From Parabacteroides sp. AD58 (GTDB taxonomy: Bacteria; Bacteroidota; Bacteroidia; Bacteroidales; Tannerellaceae): a stretch of 64,000 nt of DNA. The DNA is taken from the NCBI RefSeq assembly GCF_023744375.2, contig NZ_CP146284.1:1-64000 (forward strand). The letters are read 5' to 3'. Below, piece by piece: positions 43,794 to 52,419 of this stretch (position 1 is the stretch's first letter; each line of letters opens with the position of its first letter). The notes below the pieces were generated by a model, which was not told where the DNA came from, ran no database searches, and worked only from the letters and a program-made list of their open reading frames with translations. Both the position numbers and the translations under genes were made by a program.

Positions 43794-44462
43794 ATGCAAG
43801 TCAAAATAGCAGACAGTTGGCAGAAAAGACTTCAGAAGGAATTTGATCAGCCTTATTTTGCCCGGTTGGCGGCCTTTGTGAAAGACGAATACGCGCATTA
43901 TCATGTACTTCCCAAAGGATCACAGATATTCCATATCTTTAATGCCTGTCCGTTTGAACAAGTTAAGGTCGTTATTTTAGGACAAGACCCGTATCCGACT
44001 CCAGGACAATATTATGGTGTTTGCTTTTCCGTACCGGAACATACGCCGGTTCCCGGTTCGCTGGCCAATATTTATCAGGAAATCCATACCGATCTGGGAC
44101 TTCCTGTGCCTTCTTCCGGTTGTCTGGATAAATGGGTGGAACAGGGAGTCTTCTCGATGAATACGGTTTTGACCGTGCGGGCCTATCAAACCGGTTCGCA
44201 TAAAGGGAAAGGATGGGAAACCTTTACCGATGCCGTTATCCGGTTGTTGAGTGAAGAACGGGAACATTTGGTCTTTATGTTGTGGGGAGCTTATGCTAAA
44301 GAGAAGATTCCGTTGATCGATCAGCGTAAACATCTGATATTAACTGCGGCTCATCCTTCACCTCGTTCGGCGGATCATGGTTTCTTCGGATGCCGTCATT
44401 TCAGTAAGGCGAATGCATTCTTGGTGCAACATGGGATGACTCCGATTAACTGGTCTGTCTGA
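43794..44462 (+). CDS. ung: Uracil-DNA glycosylase family 1, atypical motifs
   Basis: Ung (222 aa) excises uracil from DNA at the start of base-excision repair. Overall similarity to family 1 is clear: SQIFHIFNACPFEQVKVVIL, the general base Asp65 in GQDPY, NTVLTVRAYQTGSHKGKGWE, LWGAYAKEK and His187 in HPSP. Two positions differ from the usual motifs: GQDPYH reads GQDPYP (Pro68), and the intercalating Leu of HPSPLS is Arg191, giving HPSPRS. The start ATG at 43794 is preferred over the TTG at 43788. It follows the GH95 gene closely but is unlikely to be functionally linked. Confidence 0.9.
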   Translation: MQVKIADSWQKRLQKEFDQPYFARLAAFVKDEYAHYHVLPKGSQIFHIFNACPFEQVKVVILGQDPYPTPGQYYGVCFSVPEHTPVPGSLANIYQEIHTDLGLPVPSSGCLDKWVEQGVFSMNTVLTVRAYQTGSHKGKGWETFTDAVIRLLSEEREHLVFMLWGAYAKEKIPLIDQRKHLILTAAHPSPRSADHGFFGCRHFSKANAFLVQHGMTPINWSV

Positions 44463-44553
44463 GAAAGCCAGAAAAGAATTGACTGAATATGAAGATAGAT
44501 TCTTGAATTATATTATTTTTGTCCCCTAAAAAGTATAAGTCTATTATAAAGAA

Positions 44554-45726
44554 ATGAAACATTATAATTTTGATGAGGTTATTAACCGCAAAGGAACCAG
44601 TTGTGTGAAATACGACGGACTGAAGGACGCTTATCAAGGAAAAGAGAATCTGATACCATTATGGGTAGCAGACATGGATTTTGCAACACCAGATTTTATC
44701 ATTGATGCCTTGAAAAAACGGTGTGAACATCCTATTTTCGGATATACGTTCGATGATGATGAATATTATGCAAGTATTCTTACCTGGTTACATTATAAAT
44801 ATAATTGGAAAGCTGAGCGGGAATGGATTACTTATATCCCCGGTATTGTGAAAGGAATAGGCCTGGCAGTTCAGTGTTTTACCCAACCTGGTGATAAAGT
44901 AATCATACAGCCTCCAGTTTATCATCCGTTTCGTTTGGTTCCGACCCGTATGGGACGCGAAGTGGTTTATAATCCGTTGAAACTGGAAGATGGCGTATAT
45001 AAGATGGATTTCGAACAACTGGAAAGTCTGATTGATAAGGACTGTAAGATGCTGATCCTTTCCAATCCGCATAATCCGGGTGGTATTGTGTGGGAAAAAG
45101 AGGCTTTGGTTAAGTTGGCCCAGATTTGTTCAGCCCATGGAATCCTGGTTATTTCAGATGAAATCCATGCAGAGTTGACTTATCCGCAGTTCAGACACCA
45201 TCCGTTTGCTACGGTTTCGCCCGAGGCTGCTGCCTGCAGTGTGACGTTTATGGCTCCAAGTAAAACATTCAATATCGCTGGTATCGTCAGTTCGTATGCC
45301 ATTGTTCCGGATGCCCAATTGCGGGAGAAATTTTATTCCTTCCTGGAAGCTGGTGAATTGAATGCAGGAACGATCTTTGCTTTCACCGCCACCAAAGCGG
45401 CTTATACCTATGGAGCGGAATGGTTACAGCAGATGCGTTCGTATGTCATTGAGAATGTCAATTTCGTAGATGAGTATCTGAAGAAAAACATTCCGCAGAT
45501 AAAGGCCTATCGTCCGCAGGCATCTTTCCTGATTTGGCTTGACTGCCGGGAGCTTGGTTTGTCACAACCGGATTTGGTTCACCTGTTTGAAGACAAGGCA
45601 GGATTAGCCTTGAACGACGGAACCATGTTTGGAAAAGAAGGAGAAGGCTTCATGCGGTTGAACGTAGGCTGCCCGCGTTCTATTTTGAGCAAGGCACTTG
45701 AATCTTTGAAGAAAGCTATCGGGTAG
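44554..45726 (+). CDS. PatB/MalY-type PLP-dependent cystathionine beta-lyase
   Basis: A 390-aa fold-type I PLP enzyme. Members cleave the C-S bond of cystathionine or cysteine conjugates to homocysteine or thiols, pyruvate and ammonia. Typical segments are LIPLWVADMDFATPDFIIDA, the HPIFGYTFDDD segment, QPPVYHPF, LSNPHNPGG, SDEIHAEL and the PLP Lys237 in APSKTFNIAG. The length and order match the MalY/PatB family. A TATTTTTG box at 44514-44521 is a possible -7 element. It could also act as a general aminotransferase, which the family sequence does not exclude. Confidence 0.9.
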   Translation: MKHYNFDEVINRKGTSCVKYDGLKDAYQGKENLIPLWVADMDFATPDFIIDALKKRCEHPIFGYTFDDDEYYASILTWLHYKYNWKAEREWITYIPGIVKGIGLAVQCFTQPGDKVIIQPPVYHPFRLVPTRMGREVVYNPLKLEDGVYKMDFEQLESLIDKDCKMLILSNPHNPGGIVWEKEALVKLAQICSAHGILVISDEIHAELTYPQFRHHPFATVSPEAAACSVTFMAPSKTFNIAGIVSSYAIVPDAQLREKFYSFLEAGELNAGTIFAFTATKAAYTYGAEWLQQMRSYVIENVNFVDEYLKKNIPQIKAYRPQASFLIWLDCRELGLSQPDLVHLFEDKAGLALNDGTMFGKEGEGFMRLNVGCPRSILSKALESLKKAIG

Positions 45727-45808
45727 GATTTTCAATGAAGGTATAAGGACCAGTTGAAAATAAGTTGTATATTTGTCCTCAATATATCAATCAAAATAAA
45801 AAAGACAG

Positions 45809-46387
45809 ATGAAAATTTCAGCAAACAAATTCGTTGCAGTAACCTATGACCTGTATGTCGGTGAAGGAGAAGAACGTGAATTGATGGAAAAAGCAACACG
45901 CGAAGTTCCATTGAAGTTTATTTATGGAACCGGATCGATGATCCAGGCATTTGAGGATGCTTTAATGGGTTTGGAATCAGGAGCCGGATTTGATTTTACA
46001 ATTGCTCCGGAAAACGCCTATGGAGAATACAAAGAAGACTACGTACTGGATCTGCCGAAGAATATCTTTGAAGTAGATGGTAAATTCGACTCTGAGATGA
46101 TTCAGGAAGGACGTACAGTTCCGATGATGGATTCAAACGGAAACCGGATGAATGGTTCTGTTCTGGAAGTACGTGATGATGTAGTTGTCATGGATTTCAA
46201 TCATCCGTTGGCAGGTGAAACTTTGCATTTCAAAGGAGAGGTAATCGACGTGCATGATCCTACAGCTGAAGAAATCGCTGCGATGACTGCTCCGGCCGGA
46301 GGCTGTGGCTGCGGTTGCGATAGCTGCGGTGGTGGTTGTGGAGACCATGACCATGGAGATAGCTGTGGTTGCGGTGGTTGTCATTAA
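45809..46387 (+). CDS. slyD: FKBP-type peptidylprolyl isomerase, SlyD-like with metal-binding tail
   Basis: A 192-aa cytosolic prolyl isomerase/chaperone. The FKBP domain includes FIYGTGSMIQAFEDALMGLE and APENAYGEYKE, with the inserted-flap chaperone domain between (about 75-125), and closes with FNHPLAGETLHFKGEV. The last about 30 residues are dense in Gly, Cys, His and Asp (for example CGDHDHGDSCGCGGCH), as in SlyD proteins that bind Ni2+ or Zn2+. A TATATTTG box at 45768-45775 may be the -7 element. aroC follows by 28 bp and may be co-transcribed. Confidence 0.92.
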   Translation: MKISANKFVAVTYDLYVGEGEERELMEKATREVPLKFIYGTGSMIQAFEDALMGLESGAGFDFTIAPENAYGEYKEDYVLDLPKNIFEVDGKFDSEMIQEGRTVPMMDSNGNRMNGSVLEVRDDVVVMDFNHPLAGETLHFKGEVIDVHDPTAEEIAAMTAPAGGCGCGCDSCGGGCGDHDHGDSCGCGGCH

Positions 46388-46415
46388 ATAAATCTATCAT
46401 ACAAGTTCGGGTTTT

Positions 46416-47492
46416 ATGAATACATTTGGAAATATATTCAGACTTACTTCGTTTGGCGAGTCGCATGGCCCTGGTATTGGAGGTGTGATTGATGGCTGTC
46501 CTTCGGGCTTTGAACTGGATATGGAAGCAATTCAGAGAGAATTGAACCGAAGAAAACCCGGACAGTCCCGGATTACGACTCCAAGAAAGGAAGATGATGA
46601 AGTGCAGTTCCTTTCCGGTATTTACGAAGGAAAGACAACGGGAACACCCATCGGATTTATTGTCTGGAACAAGAATCAGCATTCTGCCGACTATGATAAT
46701 ATGAAGCAGGTGTATCGTCCGTCGCATGCTGATTATACATATCAGATGAAATATGGCATTCGTGACCCGAGAGGCGGAGGCCGCTCATCAGCACGAGAAA
46801 CGATTTCCCGTTGTGTAGCCGGTGCAATTGCCCGTCAAATCTTGGCAAAGCAGGGAATCGATATCAATGCTTATACATCTCAGGTCGGGAATATTTGTCT
46901 GGATAAATCCTGGGAAGCATATGATTTGAGCCGGATTGAAGAAAATCCGGTGCGTTGTCCTGACCCGGAAAAGGCTGTTGAAATGGAAGAATTAATAGCC
47001 AAGGTTAAAGGACAAGGTGATACGATTGGTGGTATTATATCCGGTGTCATTACGGGAGTACCTGTGGGATTGGGCGAGCCGGTCTTTGGTAAACTGCACG
47101 CTGCACTGGGAAATGCGATGCTTTCAATCAATGCCGTCAAAGGTTTTGAATATGGAGATGGTTTTGCTGCGGCCGGATACCGCGGATCAGAGCGGAACGA
47201 TTGTTTCTTTAATGATAATGGGAAGATCAATGTTCGTACCAACCATTCAGGTGGTATCCAAGGTGGCATTTCTAATGGTCAACCTATTTATTTCCGGGTA
47301 GCATTTAAATCGGTTGCTACTTTATTAAGAGAACAGGAGACCGTTGATATGGAAGGTAATGATACGATCCTGAAAGCTCGTGGAAGGCATGATGCATGTG
47401 TATTACCTCGGGCTGTTCCTATCGTGGAAGCAATGGCCGCCATGACGATATTGGATTATTGGCTGATGCAGCAGACGAGAAATTGTTGGTAA
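46416..47492 (+). CDS. aroC: Chorismate synthase
   Basis: AroC makes chorismate from 5-enolpyruvylshikimate-3-phosphate with reduced FMN, the last step of the shikimate pathway. The 358-aa protein has all three signatures: [19 protein letters not shown] near the N-terminus, [13 protein letters not shown] in the middle and [20 protein letters not shown] near the C-terminus, with [15 protein letters not shown] in between. Length is normal. It ends in a hairpin shared with the convergent regulator gene. Confidence 0.97.
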   Translation: MNTFGNIFRLTSFGESHGPGIGGVIDGCPSGFELDMEAIQRELNRRKPGQSRITTPRKEDDEVQFLSGIYEGKTTGTPIGFIVWNKNQHSADYDNMKQVYRPSHADYTYQMKYGIRDPRGGGRSSARETISRCVAGAIARQILAKQGIDINAYTSQVGNICLDKSWEAYDLSRIEENPVRCPDPEKAVEMEELIAKVKGQGDTIGGIISGVITGVPVGLGEPVFGKLHAALGNAMLSINAVKGFEYGDGFAAAGYRGSERNDCFFNDNGKINVRTNHSGGIQGGISNGQPIYFRVAFKSVATLLREQETVDMEGNDTILKARGRHDACVLPRAVPIVEAMAAMTILDYWLMQQTRNCW

Positions 47493-47520
47493 AGTTCGTA
47501 ATCGAATCATATATAGTAGG

Positions 47521-47554
47521 AGAGTCAGAATCAAGAAGATCTTGGTCTGACTCT
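47521..47554. terminator. Hairpin between convergent aroC and TPR regulator genes
   Basis: AGAGTCAGA at 47521-47529 pairs perfectly with TCTGACTCT at 47546-47554, with further pairing inside. Probably a bidirectional terminator. Confidence 0.78.
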
Positions 47555-47561
47555 TCTGCTG

Positions 47562-49238
47562 TTATAAGGACGTAATAAACTCATCGAAACTCCTATTTTC
47601 AATGCCGATTTTCTCCTTTAGTCTCATTTTCTTGCGTGAGATACTGCCTTTAGCTATATGATAGATTTCAGCCAGGACAGATAAAGGCAATTCCATTTTT
47701 ACCAGACAGCAGAAATTGATTTCCTCTTCTGTCAGTTGTGGATAAAGTCCCTTCAGCCTGTCGGTAAAATGATCAAAACAGGCATTTGTATTATTACGGA
47801 TAATGGTCCAGTCATTTTCCTGTAAATGCAAAGCTCCGGATTTATTCCGGTTTTGCATCAAGATGGGAATAGTTATTTCGTTCAGCTGCTTGAAATACTC
47901 AAGCCGTTGATTCAATCTTGCAAGGGCAATCGCTTCTTTTTCTTCCTTCTCTTTCAGGTATTGAATTTCCGCTTCTTTCCTTTTAAGATCACTTTGGTTT
48001 CTTTCTTGTTCAGTCCGAAGCAACTGGATCTTCAATTTGTTCTTGTTCTGTTTGATCCGGTAATAAAACAAAAAGACAGATAAAATGACAATGACGAAAA
48101 AGGCTACAACCCGATGCAAAAGCAATACTTTGTCGGCCAGATCCTTCTCAACCTGCACAATATGCTCTTGCTGAGTTTTGTATTCACGCAGGTTTTGTAT
48201 TCTTTCCAGTAATTCTTCCTTACGACCAAAATATGTCGAATCCCGCAAGCGTACATGTTCTTCCAGGAATTTACGTGATTCGTCCAATTTGCCTTGCTGC
48301 TTCATTTCATTGGCAGCGTACCGGTAGGCTAAGATTCTTTTCTCTAACGGCATAGCTTCTATGACCTTCCAGAAATAATCGATAGCTGATTCCTTCTTTT
48401 GGATATAGGCTTTCAGTCCCTCTCGTTGTAGTCTGTATCGAGGATTCAGACTATCTGTTTGGGCAGCTAAGTTCATATAATAATAGGCAGAATCTGTTTG
48501 TAACAGGAATAAATGAATGATACTCGACTCGTTATATAATTTAGCCCTTTGTTTTGTCGAAACAGCCTTTGTATAAGGTTGTGTCTTATGTAAAAACGCT
48601 AAAGCTTCTTTGTATCGCTTTTGTTCCTTCAGCAGATTACTTTTTAGTATATATAATTTGGTGATCAGGGATGAATCCTGATTCTGGATGGCTAATTGCG
48701 ATGCCTCGTCTAAAAGGGTTTCCTCCTGATTGTAAATGCGGTAGAAATGATACAATTTCCCCATACTGATTTTTAGATCAATTCTCAATTTATAATCCGT
48801 ATGCGGCGTAATATATTGACAGGCTGTTTCATAATCATCTTGCGCTTTTAACAGGTAAAAATGTTTATGATTGATTTTCCCTTTAAGATAATACATGTTA
48901 CACAGCCTGTCAGAATCATTTTGGCTTATAAAGAAAGACAAGGCCTGTTCTAATGGCTGACTGTTTTCTGGTAACTTTTTTAGCTTATCTAAGCAGGCGT
49001 ATTGAAGATAGGTATACAATGCTTTATCGCCTTTTTTCAGTTGAGTAGAATCAATTTGCTGTAAAGCTAAAAGCACAGAGTCCGGTTGATTTATCTTTTC
49101 TTCAAGAGTTAATAAGTATGTCTTGTTCTTCTTTTCGTTGCAAGCTGATAAAAACAAGGACAAGATAAATCCTAAAGAAATAAATATACCTAGATATTGT
49201 TGTCTTGTTATTCGTATTATGTTGAGTTTTTTTCCCAT
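47562..49238 (-). CDS. Membrane TPR protein with C-terminal helix-turn-helix (putative regulator)
   Basis: A 558-aa protein with a signal/lipobox region (FLSAC near residue 33), an extracytoplasmic helical TPR region (about 45-360), one membrane helix at about 372-390 (VVAFFVIVILSVFLFYY), a long cytoplasmic coiled coil rich in Lys, Glu and Gln (about 392-450) and a C-terminal segment with LTEEEINFCCLVKMELPLSVLAEIYHI followed by SISRKKMRLKEKIG, resembling a LuxR-like helix-turn-helix. This plan recurs in Bacteroidetes as a membrane-bound transcriptional regulator. It is divergent from the lipoprotein gene at 49718, a likely target. Target and signal are unknown. Confidence 0.72.
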   Translation of the reverse strand: MGKKLNIIRITRQQYLGIFISLGFILSLFLSACNEKKNKTYLLTLEEKINQPDSVLLALQQIDSTQLKKGDKALYTYLQYACLDKLKKLPENSQPLEQALSFFISQNDSDRLCNMYYLKGKINHKHFYLLKAQDDYETACQYITPHTDYKLRIDLKISMGKLYHFYRIYNQEETLLDEASQLAIQNQDSSLITKLYILKSNLLKEQKRYKEALAFLHKTQPYTKAVSTKQRAKLYNESSIIHLFLLQTDSAYYYMNLAAQTDSLNPRYRLQREGLKAYIQKKESAIDYFWKVIEAMPLEKRILAYRYAANEMKQQGKLDESRKFLEEHVRLRDSTYFGRKEELLERIQNLREYKTQQEHIVQVEKDLADKVLLLHRVVAFFVIVILSVFLFYYRIKQNKNKLKIQLLRTEQERNQSDLKRKEAEIQYLKEKEEKEAIALARLNQRLEYFKQLNEITIPILMQNRNKSGALHLQENDWTIIRNNTNACFDHFTDRLKGLYPQLTEEEINFCCLVKMELPLSVLAEIYHIAKGSISRKKMRLKEKIGIENRSFDEFITSL

Positions 49239-49388
49239 GTTGCAAATATATAAAATATGATGAATATTGGCTTTACGATGGAAATAAATTGGGCATAAAA
49301 TAGCAGTTGTACATTGTGTTATATAATATATTTGTATTAATCAACTGATAATTATATATTTATGATAACACCTATGTACATCGATTTT

Positions 49389-49421
49389 TTTGCTTTCGAA
49401 GGAATAAGTACTCTATCTTTG
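49389..49421 (+). promoter_or_regulatory. Promoter with long structured leader before the lipoprotein gene
   Basis: TTTG at 49389-49392, a 21-bp spacer and TATCTTTG at 49414-49421 place the transcript start near 49428. That leaves about 290 nt untranslated before the ATG at 49718. Around the start, ATCCGGAAA (49423-49431) can pair with TTTTCGGAT (49450-49458). Further on, CTTCCCTTCAAT (49601-49612) pairs with ATTGAA and GGGAAG (ending 49627). Confidence 0.65.
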
Positions 49422-49717
49422 CATCCGGAAATCAACGCAAGACGATATGTTTTCGGATAAAAGCTTTTTCCATACATAAGAATATGATTTCGTCTTACTG
49501 TATTTCCATTTATGATAGGACTAAGGTCTTAAATTAAAATAGATTGTTTAGTTAAGTTTTGTTGTTCCGTTTATTGTTAGGTAAGGCGAACGCCGGCTGC
49601 CTTCCCTTCAATAAATTGAAATGGGAAGCAAGGTTTCTCGACTGAAGTCTTTTAGGTACATTCATTGAGACCTGCTTGAGCAAAAAACTTGTATTGAATT
49701 ATTTAATAATTAGATTT

Positions 49718-50443
49718 ATGAAACGTGTAAATTTTTGGATGAAAAGGAGTGGATATATAGTGAGCTGTGTATTGGCATTACTTATGTGTAGCTGTTTATT
49801 CTCTTGTACAGAAGAATTATCGGAAGATCTGAAAGCTACAGATGTCGTTTTTCAGAAGTATCGGGTTGAATTTTCCAGCACACAGGATACATGGGTTTAT
49901 GCCCGTTTTGTCAAAGACAAAGATAAGGCTTTTAATGAGTTAAAACTGACAGGAGAGCAACAGATTATGGCGAATGATAAGTCAATGGCCTATCATTACG
50001 TAAATGATAAAGCTCCGATTGATTATAGTTATTCCTTAAAATTAGGAAAGGTAGATCAGGTGGATTTTACTTTTCAGCGCGCTAAAAACAAACAATATAA
50101 AAATACAGCATTAAAATCATCTGTTCTTCCGGTAGCCATTCCTGCAAATCTGGCCGCTATTCAGAATAATGTGGCTTGGAAATGGGAAGGAGATGCGCTG
50201 AAGACCGGTGAAAAGATAGAAGTAACATTGGAAACAGAGAAAGATAACTACGCGATTTATTATGGCAGTTTATCAGACGATGGAAGAGAGGTTACTTTTA
50301 CCAATGTACCGAAAGGGGATTATGTGCTGACACTTCGCCGGATAGTTGTTTCTGAGACACAAGACAATGATCTGCCGGCCAAGGGAGAGATGACGATATG
50401 CTATTATGATAAAAGAAAAATATCCGTAAAAGAGAGTGTGTGA
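49718..50443 (+). CDS. Hypothetical lipoprotein downstream of a long leader
   Basis: A 241-aa lipoprotein of unknown function. A hydrophobic signal peptide ends in a lipobox (LFSC, Cys28 region). The body is beta-rich with no recognised motif: an N-terminal part with VVFQKYRVEFSSTQDTWVYA, a middle part PVAIPANLAAIQNNVAWKWE, and a C-terminal half resembling an immunoglobulin-like strand pattern (REVTFTNVPKGDYVLTLRRI). The ATG at 49718 is preferred over an in-frame TTG at 49676. It is divergent from the TPR-HTH regulator. A surface appendage or adhesin-like role is possible but not shown. Confidence 0.7.
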   Translation: MKRVNFWMKRSGYIVSCVLALLMCSCLFSCTEELSEDLKATDVVFQKYRVEFSSTQDTWVYARFVKDKDKAFNELKLTGEQQIMANDKSMAYHYVNDKAPIDYSYSLKLGKVDQVDFTFQRAKNKQYKNTALKSSVLPVAIPANLAAIQNNVAWKWEGDALKTGEKIEVTLETEKDNYAIYYGSLSDDGREVTFTNVPKGDYVLTLRRIVVSETQDNDLPAKGEMTICYYDKRKISVKESV

Positions 50444-50453
50444 ATTGTAATGG

Positions 50454-50490
50454 ACAAGGCTTTGGCAGTTTGCTGCCAAGCCTTGTTTCC
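50454..50490. terminator. Bidirectional terminator after the lipoprotein gene
   Basis: ACAAGGCTTTGGCA pairs with TGCCAAGCCTTGT over a short loop, with T-rich flanks, between convergent genes. Confidence 0.85.
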
Positions 50491-50502
50491 TTTTTATCCT
50501 TT

Positions 50503-51459
50503 TCAGATAGCTACATTATTAATGATGTGTCCTTCCTGGAAAGAACGTATGTTTTGAATGGCGATCTGCATCAGACGTACGCGTGCTTCATAAGTAGCCC
50601 AGGCAATATGGGGCGTGATATAACATTGGGTTGCCGTCAGAAGCGGATTATCGGCTAATGGCGGTTCTGTTGACATCACATCCATGCCAGCCGCAAATAA
50701 AGTCCGGTTGTTGAGTGCTTCTGCTACGGCTTGTTCGTCAATCAAAGGTCCTCTGCCTGTATTGATCAAGATAGCCGAAGGTTTCATAAGCGAAAGCATT
50801 TCTTTATTGACGAAATGATGAGTATCGGCTGTGAGCGGACAGTGGAGCGTCAGTATATCACTTTCACGGAAAAGGGTTTCTTTATCAACCGGAGTGATAT
50901 AATCTTCCAACTGATCTTTAGACTTAGATGTAAGTGCCAGTACGTGCATTCCAAACGCATGAGCTACGTGAGCTACCGACATACCGATATGTCCGAGTCC
51001 CACAATACCCAACTTTTTACCCGCCAGCTCAAACAGCTTGGTGTTCCAATAGCAGAAATCCGGATTCTGCGTCCATTTTCCCTCTCTGATTTCCTGTGTA
51101 TAATGTTCTACCTGATTCGCAATATTGAGGATGTGGGCAAATACCATTTGAACGACAGAGTCTGTACTGTAGGCTGGAATATTCGTGACAATGATTCCAC
51201 GTTTTTTCGCTTCTTCAATGTCAATCACGTTGTAGCCTGTCGCCAAAACACCGATATATTTCAATGCGGGAAGAGCTTCCATTTCCTTTTTCAGGATACG
51301 GACTTTATTGGTCAGGACTATTTCTGCGCCCTGGCAACGTTCAATTACTTCGCCTTCTTGCGTGTTTTCGTAGATATGACACTCTCCTAATGCCTGTAGG
51401 CTATCCCAGGATAAATCTCCTTTGTTGAGTGTTCTGCCATCTAAAACTACTATTTTCAT
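50503..51459 (-). CDS. D-isomer-specific 2-hydroxyacid dehydrogenase
   Basis: A 318-aa NAD-dependent dehydrogenase of the glycerate/hydroxypyruvate or D-lactate type. The Rossmann motif is GIVGLGHIGMSVA, followed by LHCPLTADTHHFVN, INTGRGPLIDEQAVAEAL, the catalytic Arg/Glu region around GMDVMSTEPP and the His in TPHIAWATYEAR. The last Ala-Trp after His-Ile resembles hydroxypyruvate reductases. Substrate cannot be fixed from sequence. rlmH lies 21 bp upstream on the same strand. Confidence 0.9.
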   Translation of the reverse strand: MKIVVLDGRTLNKGDLSWDSLQALGECHIYENTQEGEVIERCQGAEIVLTNKVRILKKEMEALPALKYIGVLATGYNVIDIEEAKKRGIIVTNIPAYSTDSVVQMVFAHILNIANQVEHYTQEIREGKWTQNPDFCYWNTKLFELAGKKLGIVGLGHIGMSVAHVAHAFGMHVLALTSKSKDQLEDYITPVDKETLFRESDILTLHCPLTADTHHFVNKEMLSLMKPSAILINTGRGPLIDEQAVAEALNNRTLFAAGMDVMSTEPPLADNPLLTATQCYITPHIAWATYEARVRLMQIAIQNIRSFQEGHIINNVAI

Positions 51460-51480
51460 ATCTGATCTGTATATATAAAA

Positions 51481-51954
51481 TTATTCATGATGATAAGGTT
51501 CGTTATTCAATATGGTCATGGCCCGATAGATTTGCTCAACGAAGATTAGGCGAATCATCTGATGTGAGAACGTCATTTTGCTGAGTGAGACTTTTTCGGA
51601 AGCTGCCTGATAAACTGCTTCGCTGAATCCATACGGACCGCCAATAACGAATACCAGTCTTCGGGAAACCGTGTTCATTTTCTTTTCTAAATAGGACGCG
51701 AATTGCATGGACGTAAATTCTTTTCCTTTTTCATCAAGCAATACCAGATAATCACCTGCCTGTAGCGATTTCAAGATTAATTCGCCTTCTTTTTCCTTCT
51801 GCTGGTTTTCAGATAAGTTCTTGACGTTCTTGATATCAGGAATTACCTGCATCTCAAAAGGAATATAATGGACAAGTCTGTTCTGATATTCCCGGATCGC
51901 TTCCGAAAAGTAATTAGCGTCTGTTTTTCCGATGACTACTAAACAAATTTTCAT
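51481..51954 (-). CDS. rlmH: 23S rRNA (pseudouridine-1915 N3)-methyltransferase RlmH
   Basis: RlmH (157 aa, normal length) methylates pseudouridine 1915 in helix 69 of 23S rRNA using S-adenosylmethionine; it is a SPOUT-class enzyme with a C-terminal knot. Seen are YLVLLDEKGKEFTSMQFA, the SAM site FVIGGPYGFSEAVYQ and the ending SHQMIRLIFVEQIYRAMTIL then NEPYHHE. It heads a two-gene minus-strand unit with the dehydrogenase and is divergent from the DUF4783 gene. Confidence 0.96.
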   Translation of the reverse strand: MKICLVVIGKTDANYFSEAIREYQNRLVHYIPFEMQVIPDIKNVKNLSENQQKEKEGELILKSLQAGDYLVLLDEKGKEFTSMQFASYLEKKMNTVSRRLVFVIGGPYGFSEAVYQAASEKVSLSKMTFSHQMIRLIFVEQIYRAMTILNNEPYHHE

Positions 51955-52002
51955 TTGATTTTATATTTCTATATTTACAAAGACGAAGTTAGGGAAAATT
52001 CT

Positions 52003-52010
52003 TATCTTTG
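52003..52010 (+). promoter_or_regulatory. -7 box of the DUF4783-nadC operon
   Basis: TATCTTTG at 52003-52010 places the start near 52016 and supports ATG 52039, excluding the longer in-frame start at 51955, which lies upstream of the promoter. Confidence 0.65.
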
Positions 52011-52038
52011 TAACCAGTATTCACAAAAAAGATCAGTG

Positions 52039-52410
52039 ATGAAACGACTCTTACTGTTAATTGCCTTGGTTGTGGCGGCAATTCATGTACAAGCAGCAGA
52101 CATAACAACCATTACGACGGCCTTAAAAACGGGAAATGCTACAACTTTACAGTCATGTATGGATAAATCGGTCGATATGGCTCTGGCGGATAAGTCAAAG
52201 ACTTGTAACGCACAGGAGGCTGTTTCGATGTTGAATGGCTTTTTTAGTTCGAACAAACCTTCTTCTTTTTCTTTATTACATCATGCAGATAAAAAAGACA
52301 ATGGTTTTTTGGTAGCAAAACTGACTGCGGGAAACAAGTCATACCGGGTTAATGTAACGTATAAGGTGGAAGGGGATAAAGTAGTAATACAATCAATAAG
52401 AATAGAATAA
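52039..52410 (+). CDS. Small secreted DUF4783 protein
   Basis: A 123-aa exported protein with a signal peptide (about 1-20, ending QAAD). The body, with ITTALKTGNATTLQSCMDKS, QEAVSMLNGFFSSNKPSS and a C-terminal beta pair KSYRVNVTYKVEGDKVVIQS, matches the NTF2-like DUF4783 family of Bacteroidetes. It sits just upstream of nadC (9 bp), a common arrangement in the order, and its role is unknown. Confidence 0.82.
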   Translation: MKRLLLLIALVVAAIHVQAADITTITTALKTGNATTLQSCMDKSVDMALADKSKTCNAQEAVSMLNGFFSSNKPSSFSLLHHADKKDNGFLVAKLTAGNKSYRVNVTYKVEGDKVVIQSIRIE

Positions 52411-52419
52411 TTTCAGAAG

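Noticed and set aside
46260..46727. A 155-codon minus-strand frame over slyD and aroC
   Set aside because: His/Ser/Arg-rich translation produced by the antisense of the SlyD metal-binding tail and AroC start.
49243..49250. TATATTTG as promoter of the TPR-HTH regulator
   Set aside because: It lies 5 bp before the start codon, so transcription would begin at or after the ATG; a leaderless mRNA is possible but not supportable here.
49447..49479. A ten-codon leader peptide in the long leader at 49.4 kb
   Set aside because: The frame is short with no attenuator-like residue bias and no ribosome binding site; it also overlaps the 5' hairpin.
50731..51390. A 219-codon open frame on the plus strand
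   Set aside because: Antisense to the 2-hydroxyacid dehydrogenase; the translation is Cys/His/Phe-rich and looks like a shadow frame.
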